Shown here: positions 44,201 to 50,747 of the stretch, piece by piece
Layout of the letters: each line of letters begins with the position of its first letter
How positions within the stretch are numbered: the stretch's first letter is position 1
Assembly (NCBI GenBank): GCA_947495125.1
Contig: CANLXL010000019.1
Span: 1-50,747, forward strand
Direction of reading: 5' to 3'
From: an uncultured Flaviramulus sp.
Lineage (GTDB): Bacteria > Bacteroidota > Bacteroidia > Flavobacteriales > Flavobacteriaceae
Length of the DNA stretch: 50,747 nt
Notes under the pieces: generated by a model
What the model was told of the DNA's origin: nothing
Database searches by the model: none
The model's input: the letters and a program-made list of their open reading frames with translations, nothing else
Position numbers and translations under genes: made by a program

Positions 44201-44477
44201 TGGGAGTTTGGGAGTCCCAAACATCAAAAGAACCCGTTTCTCCGGTAAATGTAACCGTAAAATCGATTCCTGAATCATCAACATTATTAAATGTATTTGT
44301 CAAGGCCCCTCCGGGTGACCAATTAAACTCGTTAGATGCTGAGGGTGCCGATGACCAATCTAAAGTAAAGTTTTCACCGCAAGAGGGCGGAGAGTGTAAT
44401 TGAGCCTGTAGCGCAAGGCTGATTAATATAAAAGGCAGAACGATAAACCAGTTGCAGTCTAATAGTATTCTTTTCAT
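41205..44477 (-). CDS. Large T9SS-exported LamG-domain protein (1090 aa)
   Basis: A secreted or surface-attached protein. Order: signal peptide (about residues 10-25, hydrophobic run ending ALQAQ), a unique N-terminal beta domain (about 27-230, cysteine-containing), a LamG/concanavalin-like domain (about 235-400, LDFDGVNDYIDRA... IMGQRNFRLYIDSNKKL), a bridging region with WTNVNNWVHGDVWD and ELYNSWYLKL, then a long module containing DQQGTKDYYTYNYWSSPVG and GNSYLIGNPYPSALDANEF. It ends in a type A T9SS sorting domain (SVEMFNILGQSLFKF ... GAYILKINSEFGKISKKVLIE). From LamG to the end it is homologous to the neighbouring 1770-residue protein. A probable adhesin or glycan-binding surface protein. 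Confidence 0.88.
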   Translation of the reverse strand: MKRILLDCNWFIVLPFILISLALQAQLHSPPSCGENFTLDWSSAPSASNEFNWSPGGALTNTFNNVDDSGIDFTVTFTGETGSFDVWDSQTPKVGNSASSLDESLDIKTTGFSSTGITCTITFSSPIYALSFDLSHVNSNGTNGDMYTITATTTGGSTIYPTFTNSATPSYTSNNSTGVVDANASSTSGTNAIVGVNFLDSDYITSVTFLWQNCSTCSPNVVHGSGLGNFSFCIPQTLDFDGVNDYIDRAAFLGGKSEVTMMTWMMLDSGFNGGEIMGQRNFRLYIDSNKKLKAFVKPSTGSDIESPDLAAGLLTTNLWYHVTLKYDGNSGIIGLYLNGENIWEYSDNGLIGTSLKNTPGWNSDHDFEIGRNTQYDNDYFEGSIYECRVYSKALTLNQIQRQVHQEIENNSGNIRGTVVPKDIEGLQWTDLDLYYKMETIETGYTPDQSDTNVDGHLNNMRTYQERTAPLPYTTTLSCSGDWTNVNNWVHGDVWDIAGIHSDAAIIKIKGNLQTNNTHKTVALILDSGSSLEVNGDKELYNSWYLKLDGDIDLQGESQLVQGSESTLDIDSGGTLERDQQGTKDYYTYNYWSSPVGVSNTSSNNNNYTLQDILSDGSITTSPMAINFLGSGYNGSPGIPGTTAISIADYWIWKYANRVSDTYSQWQHVRSTGSLRAGEGFTMKGAHNSASSFAEEQNYIFNGKPNNGDISLSLSLGNSYLIGNPYPSALDANEFILDNISDGAGRAASNIFDGTLYFWDHFAGNTHILSEYQGGYATYTLMGGIKAVSTDTRIDASGQVGTKIPERYIPISQGFFITADTGGTITFKNSQRIFKTEASDPSLFLKESGKKDKANVAKSSDNKEDPRQKIRLMFDSPKGYHRQLLVGVDEHATNQIEKGYDAPLIEDNVEDMFWVFSEGDFVIQAVNNFDAAQTLSLGLKTKIEGTSTIKIDHLENISEDLDIYLHDKELNTYHDLKANNYEIALSAGEYLNRFEITFSKSQTLGTNDVTTNTEVEVYYSNEKKRIIIHNPSLKLIESVEMFNILGQSLFKFNTHTNENYITYNAKQIKTGAYILKINSEFGKISKKVLIE

Positions 44478-44492
44478 TGTAGGTTAGGTTAT

Positions 44493-44510
44493 TTAGTTTG
44501 GGACTAAATA
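44493..44510 (-). promoter_or_regulatory. 5' leader hairpin TTTAGT-CCCAA-ACTAAA of the 1090-aa gene
   Basis: On the minus strand the leader holds a perfect 6-bp stem with loop CCCAA, about 20 nt before the ATG. The same loop and stem, with compensating G-U pairing, precede the 1770-residue gene (50043-50058). It may affect ribosome access. Confidence 0.5.
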
Positions 44511-44535
44511 GTTGATTAATAGCTGATTTGAAAAA

Positions 44536-44543
44536 CAAATGTA
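44536..44543 (-). promoter_or_regulatory. -7 element TACATTTG of the 1090-aa T9SS gene, with TATCGAT at -33
   Basis: TACATTTG on the minus strand matches TAnnTTTG. At the -33 position there is no TTG; TATCGAT lies 19 nt upstream instead, with a second TATCGAT-type copy (ATTATCGATTA) further up at 44581-44591. This suggests an activator or alternative sigma factor. Confidence 0.5.
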
Positions 44544-44651
44544 AGAAAATAAATTTAAAATCATCGATAAAAAGCAATAAATTATCGATTAAGTGTATTT
44601 TTTTGTTCAAGCAAAAGCCCCAAACCTTGATGATTATCCGGGATAGGGCGC

Positions 44652-44683
44652 TCTAAGCCAGTTAAATTTAGAGCAGATTTGGG
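44652..44683 (-). repeat. 3'-flank repeat, copy B
   Basis: Second copy of the 32-nt element at 41139-41170 (two mismatches), lying 33 nt below the stop codon of the 1770-residue gene. It is followed on the minus strand by a decayed version of the same GC-rich hairpin (around 44614-44648). Confidence 0.75.
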
Positions 44684-44716
44684 ATACCTTCACTGTAATT
44701 GATTTGACTAATTTGA

Positions 44717-47700
44717 CTAATTGATTAATACCTTCTTAGAACCGATACCATCCTCTGTTTTGATTTTTATAACATAGGTACCCGGCTTTATTTGCTTTAT
44801 TTTATGTTCTGTATAATGCGCACTTGTGCTTTTATCAAAATTGAAAATAGACTGACCCAAAATGGTATACATTTCTATAGCTTTAATATTTTTAAGAGCT
44901 GGGTTGTGTATTACAATACTTTCCTTTTCATTTGAAAAATAAACTTGAAGTTCTCTGTTTTCAACATCTTCAACTTCTAACGCAGATTGAGAGGAGCTTT
45001 GAAATGTAATTTCAAAACGATCTAAAAACTCGCCTTTCTGAAGATAAACCTCATAATTATCGGCTTCTAAGTTTTGGTAAAGATCTAATTCTTTATCATG
45101 AATAAAAATATCAAGACCGGAATCTATGTTTTGCAAACTATCAATTTTTATAGTGGCCAGTCCTTCTTTATCGGTTTTTATACCCAACGGAAATACTTTT
45201 CCTTGGTCAAAAACGTTAACCGCCTGAATGATAAGTTTGGTATTCTTGTAGATCCAATACATATCTTCTTTATTGTCTTCAACCATGATAGCATCATATC
45301 CAATATCAAAACTTGTTGTGGCATTCACATCTGCCCCAAGAAGCAACTGACGGTGATACCCATCAGGTGAGTCGTACATTAACCTTATTTTTGGTCTTGA
45401 GTCACCGTTGTTATTACCCTTGGCTCCTGATTTGCTTTTTGAATCGCTTTTAAGGAATACTGATCCCGTATTGGCTCCTGAGACATTTTCCTTTTGGAAA
45501 ACACGCTGACTATTTTTAAATAGGATCTGTCCGCCATCAATAGATTGTGTCATGCCAGGATCGTTAGGAGCACCAACTAAAGATGGGTCGGCTACTGCCG
45601 ATACAAAAAAGCCTTGGCCAACAGGAATATATCTTTCAGGAATTTTTGTACCCACCTGATTCGAAGCATTAATTCTTGCATCATTGGATATGGCTACTGC
45701 ACCTCCCATTAAGGTGTATGTCGCATAGCCACCTTCGTAGCCTGCTAAAAGATGTGTGTTATTTGCAAAATGATCCCAGAAATACAGGGCGCCATTAATT
45801 ACGTTTCCATTAGTATTTCTACCATTGGTTTCTAAGTTGCTGATATTATCTTTAATGAATTCATCGGCATCCAAAGCTGATGGATATGGGTTTCCAATAA
45901 GATAACCGTTTCCAGGAGACAGTGTTAACGAAAAATCACCATTATTGGGCTTTCCGGAAAGGATGTAATTTTGCTTATCCGCGATTACCGCCGAAACATC
46001 AACACCTTTCATAGTGAATCCTTCACCGGTTTTTAAATCTCCTGTGCTTCTAACATGTTGCCAAAGAGAATAAGTGTCTCCTGTTAAATTGGAGTACTTC
46101 CATACCCAGTAATCGGCGATTTCCAAGGGAGACGTTGTTCCGTCATAGCCAGAGGTATTAAAACCTATATTTGAAAATACATCGGATAGACTATAGTCGT
46201 TATTGTTTGTTGTACCATTAGTCTCACCCACAGGTGAACACCAATAGTTGTACAAATAGGCATTAGAATTTCCTTGTTGATCTCTTTCTAAGGATCCGGT
46301 ACTTGTTGGGTTGAGATTACTATTTTGTGTTTGTATTAATTGTGATTCACCTTCTAAATCAATAATACCGTGTAATTCTAAATACCAGCTATTATACAAG
46401 CCTTTATCGGCCTCAATGGTAAACTCTCGAGCACTATCAACGATGAGACCAACTAAGCCCTGCGTATCGTATGTACCATTTAAGTTGATATTATTTCGAA
46501 TGTGTACAATAGAAGCTCCATCGGGATTATCTTGTTTAGACATAATATCCCATTCACTTCCATTTGACCAATTCGCGGCATCCGTCCAATTTCCATCGCC
46601 TGAAGTTTCATATGGCAACGGCGCTCTTTGAAAATATATATTTTTAAAGTTGTACATTTTGGCACCGGTTACATCTATAGTTCCTGTTTTTTTATCATCT
46701 AGAATATCATCACGATAGCCATCCATTTTGTAGTATTTCACGAGATTTGTTCCTATAGAAGCCGAAATAGTTGTTGGGATTATTTTTCCACTGTTAAAAC
46801 TATTAGCGTCATCTAATTCCTGGTAAACCATGCGCTTAAGCTCATCAGAAGTTAATGCGACATCAAAAACTCTAACTTCATCAATGTCTCCCTTAAAATA
46901 GTTGCTATTCCCGGTAGCTCTACCAATCATAAAATTAGTAGCGTCTGTAATACCTCCTGAGCTTGTAATAGCCTCTTGAACACCATTTATATACAAAACA
47001 GTTTCTCCACCAGATGCGGATGTTGTCGTTAGTGCTACGTGTGTCCAAATACCATCAGTTAAAGCAGTTGTTGAAGATATCGTTGTACCTTCTACTACAG
47101 CGCTAACGATATTGGTCGCATCGTTCACTATAATGTATAAATCGTCTTGTCCAGCTACTATTTGATCATCACTGCTTGTATTTGACCCGTCGGTTTTTAC
47201 AAATGCCATTAAAGTGGCATTACCGGAAGGGATAACATTTGCATCTTCAACATAATCGTTACGTCCATCAAAATATAAGCTATAACTAAGATCTAAGTTT
47301 CTTGGAGACCCAAATATGGTATCATCACCATCTCTGGATGCCATAATACCGTCACCATCAGCATCCGTTGTGCTATCTAAAACGCCACCTGTATTTGGTA
47401 AACCGGCATAAATTTCGACAGTGTCAATATCATTGACACCAGCTTTATTAGGGTCTTTATAATCCGGGATACCATCACTATCAGAATCTAAAGCATATAG
47501 TGGTGCCGTACCCTGACTGTTATTACCATAAGAATTACCATAAGTCGTATTACCTTCATGAAAATCATAAATATCTAAGATACCATCTCCATAGTACTCT
47601 ATGCCTCCGTCTCCATTAGAATCCTTTTCTCTAAAGCCTTCAGTTTCTAAACCATCTCCGACACCATCACCTGTAATATCGCCATCTCCATTTTGAAACG

Positions 47701-50029
47701 ATGTATCGTTGGTGTTTATAACTCCAGACTCATCGACATCAAATAATCCATCATTGTCACTATCTAAGTCTAAATAATCAGGAATAGTATCGCCGTCAGT
47801 ATCAACTGCAGTAATCGCTTCTAAGGTATCATGCATACCATTAGCATTAGCATCTACCCAACTAGCAACACCTGTGAGATTACCTTTGCCTTCACTTAGG
47901 CTAGCGGCAGTGGCATTGGCTTCAACGACATCAGGGATACCATCATCGTCCGAATCTAAATCAAATACATCGGCAACCGCATCACTATCCATATCGCAAA
48001 GTGTTTGTCTAATTTCTATATCATCTAGTGCTAAATCGTTACCACCACCACCGGGTGCTGTATTTTCAAACTGAACGATGAAAGACGTTTCGGTAGTTGT
48101 AAACTGCTGCGAAAATTGTATCCATTCAGAAGTTGCACATAAATTGTAACTAGCGTCTGCCGCGTGAGGCCCTGCTCCAACGTGATCTCCAGGAACATAC
48201 GTGTCTCCGCTACATCTGGTAATTGGTCCAGTATTGAACGTTGCAAGAAGTGTAACACCGTCGGTCGCATAGAAGTTTACCGTTATTTCCGGTAAAATTC
48301 TGTGTCCGTTGGATTGCAATTCTCCAGCGCTAAATACACTGTCATCGTTGTCAAGATTTATTACCCAAAAACTATAGCTGATAGGTACATTGGCCAATGT
48401 ACCTGTAATTTGTGTTTCGTAAAAGATACCGGGGTTAATATCTGCATTAAAGATAGCCATTCTACCATTCGTATCAGACGGCGTATGATCTTCAATATTG
48501 GCCCAGGCATACCAGGCCCAACCTGCAACCGCATCACCCGTAGGCCCAACAGTTTCACCATTAACTCCGGTTGTAATAAAACTGGCTACGGTGTATTCTC
48601 CATCATTTACATTAGCACTCGTATCACATTCATCAGGTAATGTCGTTCCACTATCACCATCTTCAATACAATAGGTTGTTGTTGCTGCATATAAGGTACT
48701 AATAGCTGTACTTCTTGTAGTTCCTGTACCAAAAGTTTCATTTAAAAATTTATAATCGGCTTGTGATGCACCACTGGATAGGCGACATGTATTTTCTTCT
48801 TCCGTGTCAGTAATTCCATCATTATCATCATCAATATCGACATCATCATAAACGCCATCACCATCACTATCAAAGAAAACCTTGTCCGCATCTGCTGTTA
48901 TATTTATTTGATAAGTAGCTTCATCGGCATCATCAGAGGCAATGTTTAAAACATCGTTTTGAATACCAATTGTTGATGATGTGAACGATACAACGACGTT
49001 TGCTGTGCCTCCTGCTGCTATTACTGTTCCAGATGTAGGAGCACTATCTATTGTAAAGCCTGAAGGCCCGGTTAAGGATATGGCCCCCAAAGTTAAATCA
49101 GCAGTTCCCGTATTATTTATAACAAAAGTTTTTGTAGCTGTTTCTGAAACGATTTGTACTGATCCGTAATCTGTATTATCCGACAAAGCCGGTGTATTTG
49201 TTCCATCTCCAATGATGGAAATACCAAGACCGGTAACGTCTATTTCTGGAAGAGGTGCGGGTGTCCATGTTATTATGACCAAACCATTTGCACCGTCACC
49301 ACCAGTTCTGGTTCCATTTTGGTCACCAGCGGCACCGCCGCCTCCGCCATATGTAGAGCCATTACCACCGGATCCGTCATCACCACCAATACCTCCGTCA
49401 CCACCATTCGTAGAACCTCCGGCTCCACCGTTATGAGTTCCGTCGCTTCCGTCATCACCGTCGCCACCATTCGCAGTGCTTCCGGCACCGCCGCCACCGC
49501 CGCCGCCTTCGTTGTTGTCTCCAACACCACCATTACCACCAGTATATCCGACTTGACTGGTAACAGTTCCCGTAAAAGAACCACCACCACCTAAAGCTGC
49601 ACTTCCTCCGGCTGAATTGCCTACTATACCTCCTGCACCTCCGGTAGCAATTATTGTACCAGGTGTTGGGGCTGACGCATGGGTTACTGTTGTATTTCCT
49701 CCATCAAAGCCGTCGTTTCCGTCACCATCTGTCGCTCCATTTCCTCCTAATCCGATAACTATAGAAATATTATCTCCGGGAGATACGGTGAGTACACCGC
49801 CTAGAAAACCACCTCCAGCTCCGCCATTACCACCGTCACTGCCATTACCACTTCTGTCACTACCACCACCGCCGGCACCCCATGCTTCAATAGTAACTGA
49901 GGTTACACCAGCTGGTACAACAAAAGTACCATCACTTGTAAAGGTCTGTGTTTGAGAGAATGTATTTAGCCAGAATAGGATACCAAATATTGGCACATAA
50001 TGCTTAAGTGAAAGAATAATTTTTTTCAT
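44717..50029 (-). CDS. Giant T9SS-exported multidomain surface protein (1770 aa)
   Basis: Order seen: signal peptide (about 5-25, ending TFSQ), a glycine-rich domain (about 45-255, with many GGxG repeats), an ASPM/choice-of-anchor D-type beta domain (about 262-390, VFINNTGTADLTLG), thrombospondin type 3-like calcium repeats (about 393-420, DSDGDGVYDDVDIDDDNDG), a secreted-protein beta domain (about 430-690), a second and longer run of DxDxDG-type repeats (about 690-920), LamG (about 945-1110), the long module shared with the 1090-residue protein (NPYPSALDADEF, YNYWCSPVG), and a type A T9SS sorting domain. Calcium-stiffened repeats and LamG suggest a surface adhesin. Confidence 0.9.
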   Translation of the reverse strand: MKKIILSLKHYVPIFGILFWLNTFSQTQTFTSDGTFVVPAGVTSVTIEAWGAGGGGSDRSGNGSDGGNGGAGGGFLGGVLTVSPGDNISIVIGLGGNGATDGDGNDGFDGGNTTVTHASAPTPGTIIATGGAGGIVGNSAGGSAALGGGGSFTGTVTSQVGYTGGNGGVGDNNEGGGGGGGAGSTANGGDGDDGSDGTHNGGAGGSTNGGDGGIGGDDGSGGNGSTYGGGGGAAGDQNGTRTGGDGANGLVIITWTPAPLPEIDVTGLGISIIGDGTNTPALSDNTDYGSVQIVSETATKTFVINNTGTADLTLGAISLTGPSGFTIDSAPTSGTVIAAGGTANVVVSFTSSTIGIQNDVLNIASDDADEATYQINITADADKVFFDSDGDGVYDDVDIDDDNDGITDTEEENTCRLSSGASQADYKFLNETFGTGTTRSTAISTLYAATTTYCIEDGDSGTTLPDECDTSANVNDGEYTVASFITTGVNGETVGPTGDAVAGWAWYAWANIEDHTPSDTNGRMAIFNADINPGIFYETQITGTLANVPISYSFWVINLDNDDSVFSAGELQSNGHRILPEITVNFYATDGVTLLATFNTGPITRCSGDTYVPGDHVGAGPHAADASYNLCATSEWIQFSQQFTTTETSFIVQFENTAPGGGGNDLALDDIEIRQTLCDMDSDAVADVFDLDSDDDGIPDVVEANATAASLSEGKGNLTGVASWVDANANGMHDTLEAITAVDTDGDTIPDYLDLDSDNDGLFDVDESGVINTNDTSFQNGDGDITGDGVGDGLETEGFREKDSNGDGGIEYYGDGILDIYDFHEGNTTYGNSYGNNSQGTAPLYALDSDSDGIPDYKDPNKAGVNDIDTVEIYAGLPNTGGVLDSTTDADGDGIMASRDGDDTIFGSPRNLDLSYSLYFDGRNDYVEDANVIPSGNATLMAFVKTDGSNTSSDDQIVAGQDDLYIIVNDATNIVSAVVEGTTISSTTALTDGIWTHVALTTTSASGGETVLYINGVQEAITSSGGITDATNFMIGRATGNSNYFKGDIDEVRVFDVALTSDELKRMVYQELDDANSFNSGKIIPTTISASIGTNLVKYYKMDGYRDDILDDKKTGTIDVTGAKMYNFKNIYFQRAPLPYETSGDGNWTDAANWSNGSEWDIMSKQDNPDGASIVHIRNNINLNGTYDTQGLVGLIVDSAREFTIEADKGLYNSWYLELHGIIDLEGESQLIQTQNSNLNPTSTGSLERDQQGNSNAYLYNYWCSPVGETNGTTNNNDYSLSDVFSNIGFNTSGYDGTTSPLEIADYWVWKYSNLTGDTYSLWQHVRSTGDLKTGEGFTMKGVDVSAVIADKQNYILSGKPNNGDFSLTLSPGNGYLIGNPYPSALDADEFIKDNISNLETNGRNTNGNVINGALYFWDHFANNTHLLAGYEGGYATYTLMGGAVAISNDARINASNQVGTKIPERYIPVGQGFFVSAVADPSLVGAPNDPGMTQSIDGGQILFKNSQRVFQKENVSGANTGSVFLKSDSKSKSGAKGNNNGDSRPKIRLMYDSPDGYHRQLLLGADVNATTSFDIGYDAIMVEDNKEDMYWIYKNTKLIIQAVNVFDQGKVFPLGIKTDKEGLATIKIDSLQNIDSGLDIFIHDKELDLYQNLEADNYEVYLQKGEFLDRFEITFQSSSQSALEVEDVENRELQVYFSNEKESIVIHNPALKNIKAIEMYTILGQSIFNFDKSTSAHYTEHKIKQIKPGTYVIKIKTEDGIGSKKVLIN

Positions 50030-50278
50030 GAGAGACTAAGTTTTAGCTTGGGACTAATTATTTACGCCTCAAATATCCATTAAATATCCATGAAATGCAA
50101 AAAAAATCGATAAAATGCAAGTCTATATTTTTAACTAATTGAAAATCAATTGATTGCGATATTTTGATTTTTTAGTTTTGAATATAATTGCCTTTTGCAA
50201 GTATTATATTTAACATTAATTATCTGATAATAATAGAGTTATAATAAAAAAGTGTATTGATTTCGTCTTAATTATATT
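50030..50278. other. AT-rich upstream region of the 1770-aa gene
   Basis: About 250 nt between the giant gene and the hairpin of the next gene. No protein-like frame is seen. On the minus strand it contains TATCGAT, an 11-nt tandem repeat (ATGGATATTTA / ATGGATATTTG) and the conserved leader hairpin at 50043-50058, so the promoter is expected here, but no exact TAnnTTTG is found. Confidence 0.5.
50043..50058 (-). promoter_or_regulatory. 5' leader hairpin TTAGT-CCCAA-GCTAA of the 1770-aa gene
   Basis: Counterpart of the hairpin at 44493-44510. The loop CCCAA is identical; one stem pair changes from T-A to a G-U wobble while pairing is kept. It lies about 20 nt before the ATG at 50029. Confidence 0.5.
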
Positions 50279-50317
50279 AGTGAAAAGTGCTCTCATTTAA
50301 TGAAGACACTTTTCACT
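50279..50317 (-). terminator. Hairpin below the partial T9SS gene
   Basis: A perfect 11-bp stem (AGTGAAAAGTG / CACTTTTCACT) with a 17-nt loop, 13 nt below the stop of the gene at the window edge. No long T-run follows on the minus strand, so it is a likely but not ideal terminator. Confidence 0.6.
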
Positions 50318-50329
50318 AACATCCATGGT

Positions 50330-50747
50330 TTAATATTTAATTAATCTCTTAATAATATTTTGGGTCGTTTGCTTACTAGTAATTTTTAGTATATATGGTG
50401 CTTGTTCCAGGTTGTTTAATTTTGAAACATTTATAGTACTGTTTGTACTTGTATGATTTTCATCGTATACTAATCTTCCGTTTAAGTCAAATACTTTAAC
50501 TTCAAATACACTGTTGTTAAAACCTATAGGAAGTTTAATGATGATGTTATCATTAAATGGATTAGGTGATATTGAGACATTGTCTAAATCTAGATCATCT
50601 ATACCTAAGCTACCATCTGATGTTCCCGGATTACAATCATCATCAATACCGTTACCTGGAGTTTCAGTTTCTCCGGGGTTAATGGCTGTTCCAGTGCCTA
50701 CGGTATCATCACAATCATCGTTTGTTAAACTATATCCTACACCGGGG
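50330..50747 (-). CDS. C-terminal part of a T9SS-exported protein with MopE-type metal-binding motif (partial)
   Basis: The frame is open at the right window edge, so only the last 139 codons are present. It contains NDDCDDTVGTGTAINPGE followed by NGIDDDCNPGT, the Asp/Cys pattern of the MopE-like putative metal-binding motif. A type A T9SS sorting domain follows (ISPNPFNDNIIIKLP, VFDLNGRLVYDE, APYILKITSKQTTQNIIKRLIKY). The remainder lies outside the window. It is the third T9SS cargo gene in a row on this strand. Confidence 0.88.
   Translation of the reverse strand, partial: PGVGYSLTNDDCDDTVGTGTAINPGETETPGNGIDDDCNPGTSDGSLGIDDLDLDNVSISPNPFNDNIIIKLPIGFNNSVFEVKVFDLNGRLVYDENHTSTNSTINVSKLNNLEQAPYILKITSKQTTQNIIKRLIKY

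Noticed and set aside
47300-48900. Possible second gene or frameshift inside the giant T9SS gene at the calcium-repeat region
   Set aside because: The minus-strand frame is open throughout from 50029 to 44717, and the DxDxDG repeats run continuously, so it is one intact gene.
49260-49900. CRISPR-like or satellite repeat impression in the glycine-rich DNA
   Set aside because: The repeats are short, irregular and in frame (GGN codons); there are no constant repeats with unique spacers.
49212-49955. Long plus-strand proline-rich open frames opposite the glycine-rich region
   Set aside because: They are the antisense reading of GGN glycine codons (NCC proline) in the T9SS gene; no ribosome site, no promoter and no independent protein character.

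Overview
The window reads as chromosomal DNA of a marine-type member of the Flavobacteriaceae (Bacteroidota). The sequence is visibly AT-rich. Promoters repeatedly show the Bacteroidota -7 element TAnnTTTG, several with a -33 TTG/TTTG 19-20 nt upstream. Three proteins at the right end are type IX secretion (T9SS) cargo with C-terminal sorting domains. The rpsF-rpsR-rplI operon has no priB or ssb, and several proteins (a DUF6495-like protein, an NhaC antiporter, LytTR regulators) are of types common in this family. I saw no tRNA, rRNA, insertion sequence, prophage, integron or CRISPR array.

Layout. 0.1-8.1 kb: peroxiredoxin, NhaC antiporter, YdjM-like membrane hydrolase, a PLP-dependent Cys/Met enzyme divergent from an Lrp/AsnC regulator, a CPBP-type membrane protein, a small anchored protein, and a multi-pass membrane protein overlapping an orphan HisKA_3 sensor kinase. 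8.1-13.1 kb: a minus-strand aldH-rluA-panB run, a small secreted NTF2-like protein and L-serine dehydratase. 13.1-15.6 kb: a repeat-rich intergenic region, then dnaK with an inverted repeat upstream and a duplicated 3' end. 15.6-23.3 kb: secreted metallophosphoesterase, rRNA methyltransferase, nitronate monooxygenase-like enzyme, an unrecognised membrane protein, an FMN-dependent PPOX protein, acyl-CoA synthetase, a hibernation factor and a YjbR protein.

23.3-31.2 kb is the most system-like part. A membrane-anchored protein with a probable DNA-binding head diverges from a secreted sugar-binding-type protein. Next comes a TetR regulator, an RND/MMPL exporter, a LolA-like periplasmic carrier and a predicted outer-membrane barrel. 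Copies of CGAC(C/T)GGT lie before the exporter, and a related site sits inside the tetR promoter. This looks like one regulated cell-envelope lipid (or lipophile) transport unit. 31.4-41.1 kb is mostly housekeeping: stand-alone receiver, rlmH, nadC, a BrkB-family protein, priA, LytTR regulator, rpsF-rpsR-rplI, a DUF6495-like protein and hisS.

41.2-50.7 kb holds three minus-strand T9SS cargo genes. The first two encode 1090 and 1770 residues and share a homologous C-terminal region of about 800 residues behind unrelated N-termini. They also share a 5' leader element and a 3' flanking repeat, which points to duplication of a whole transcription unit followed by domain swapping. The third gene is cut by the window edge. 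All functions are read from sequence motifs by eye; no database search was run.
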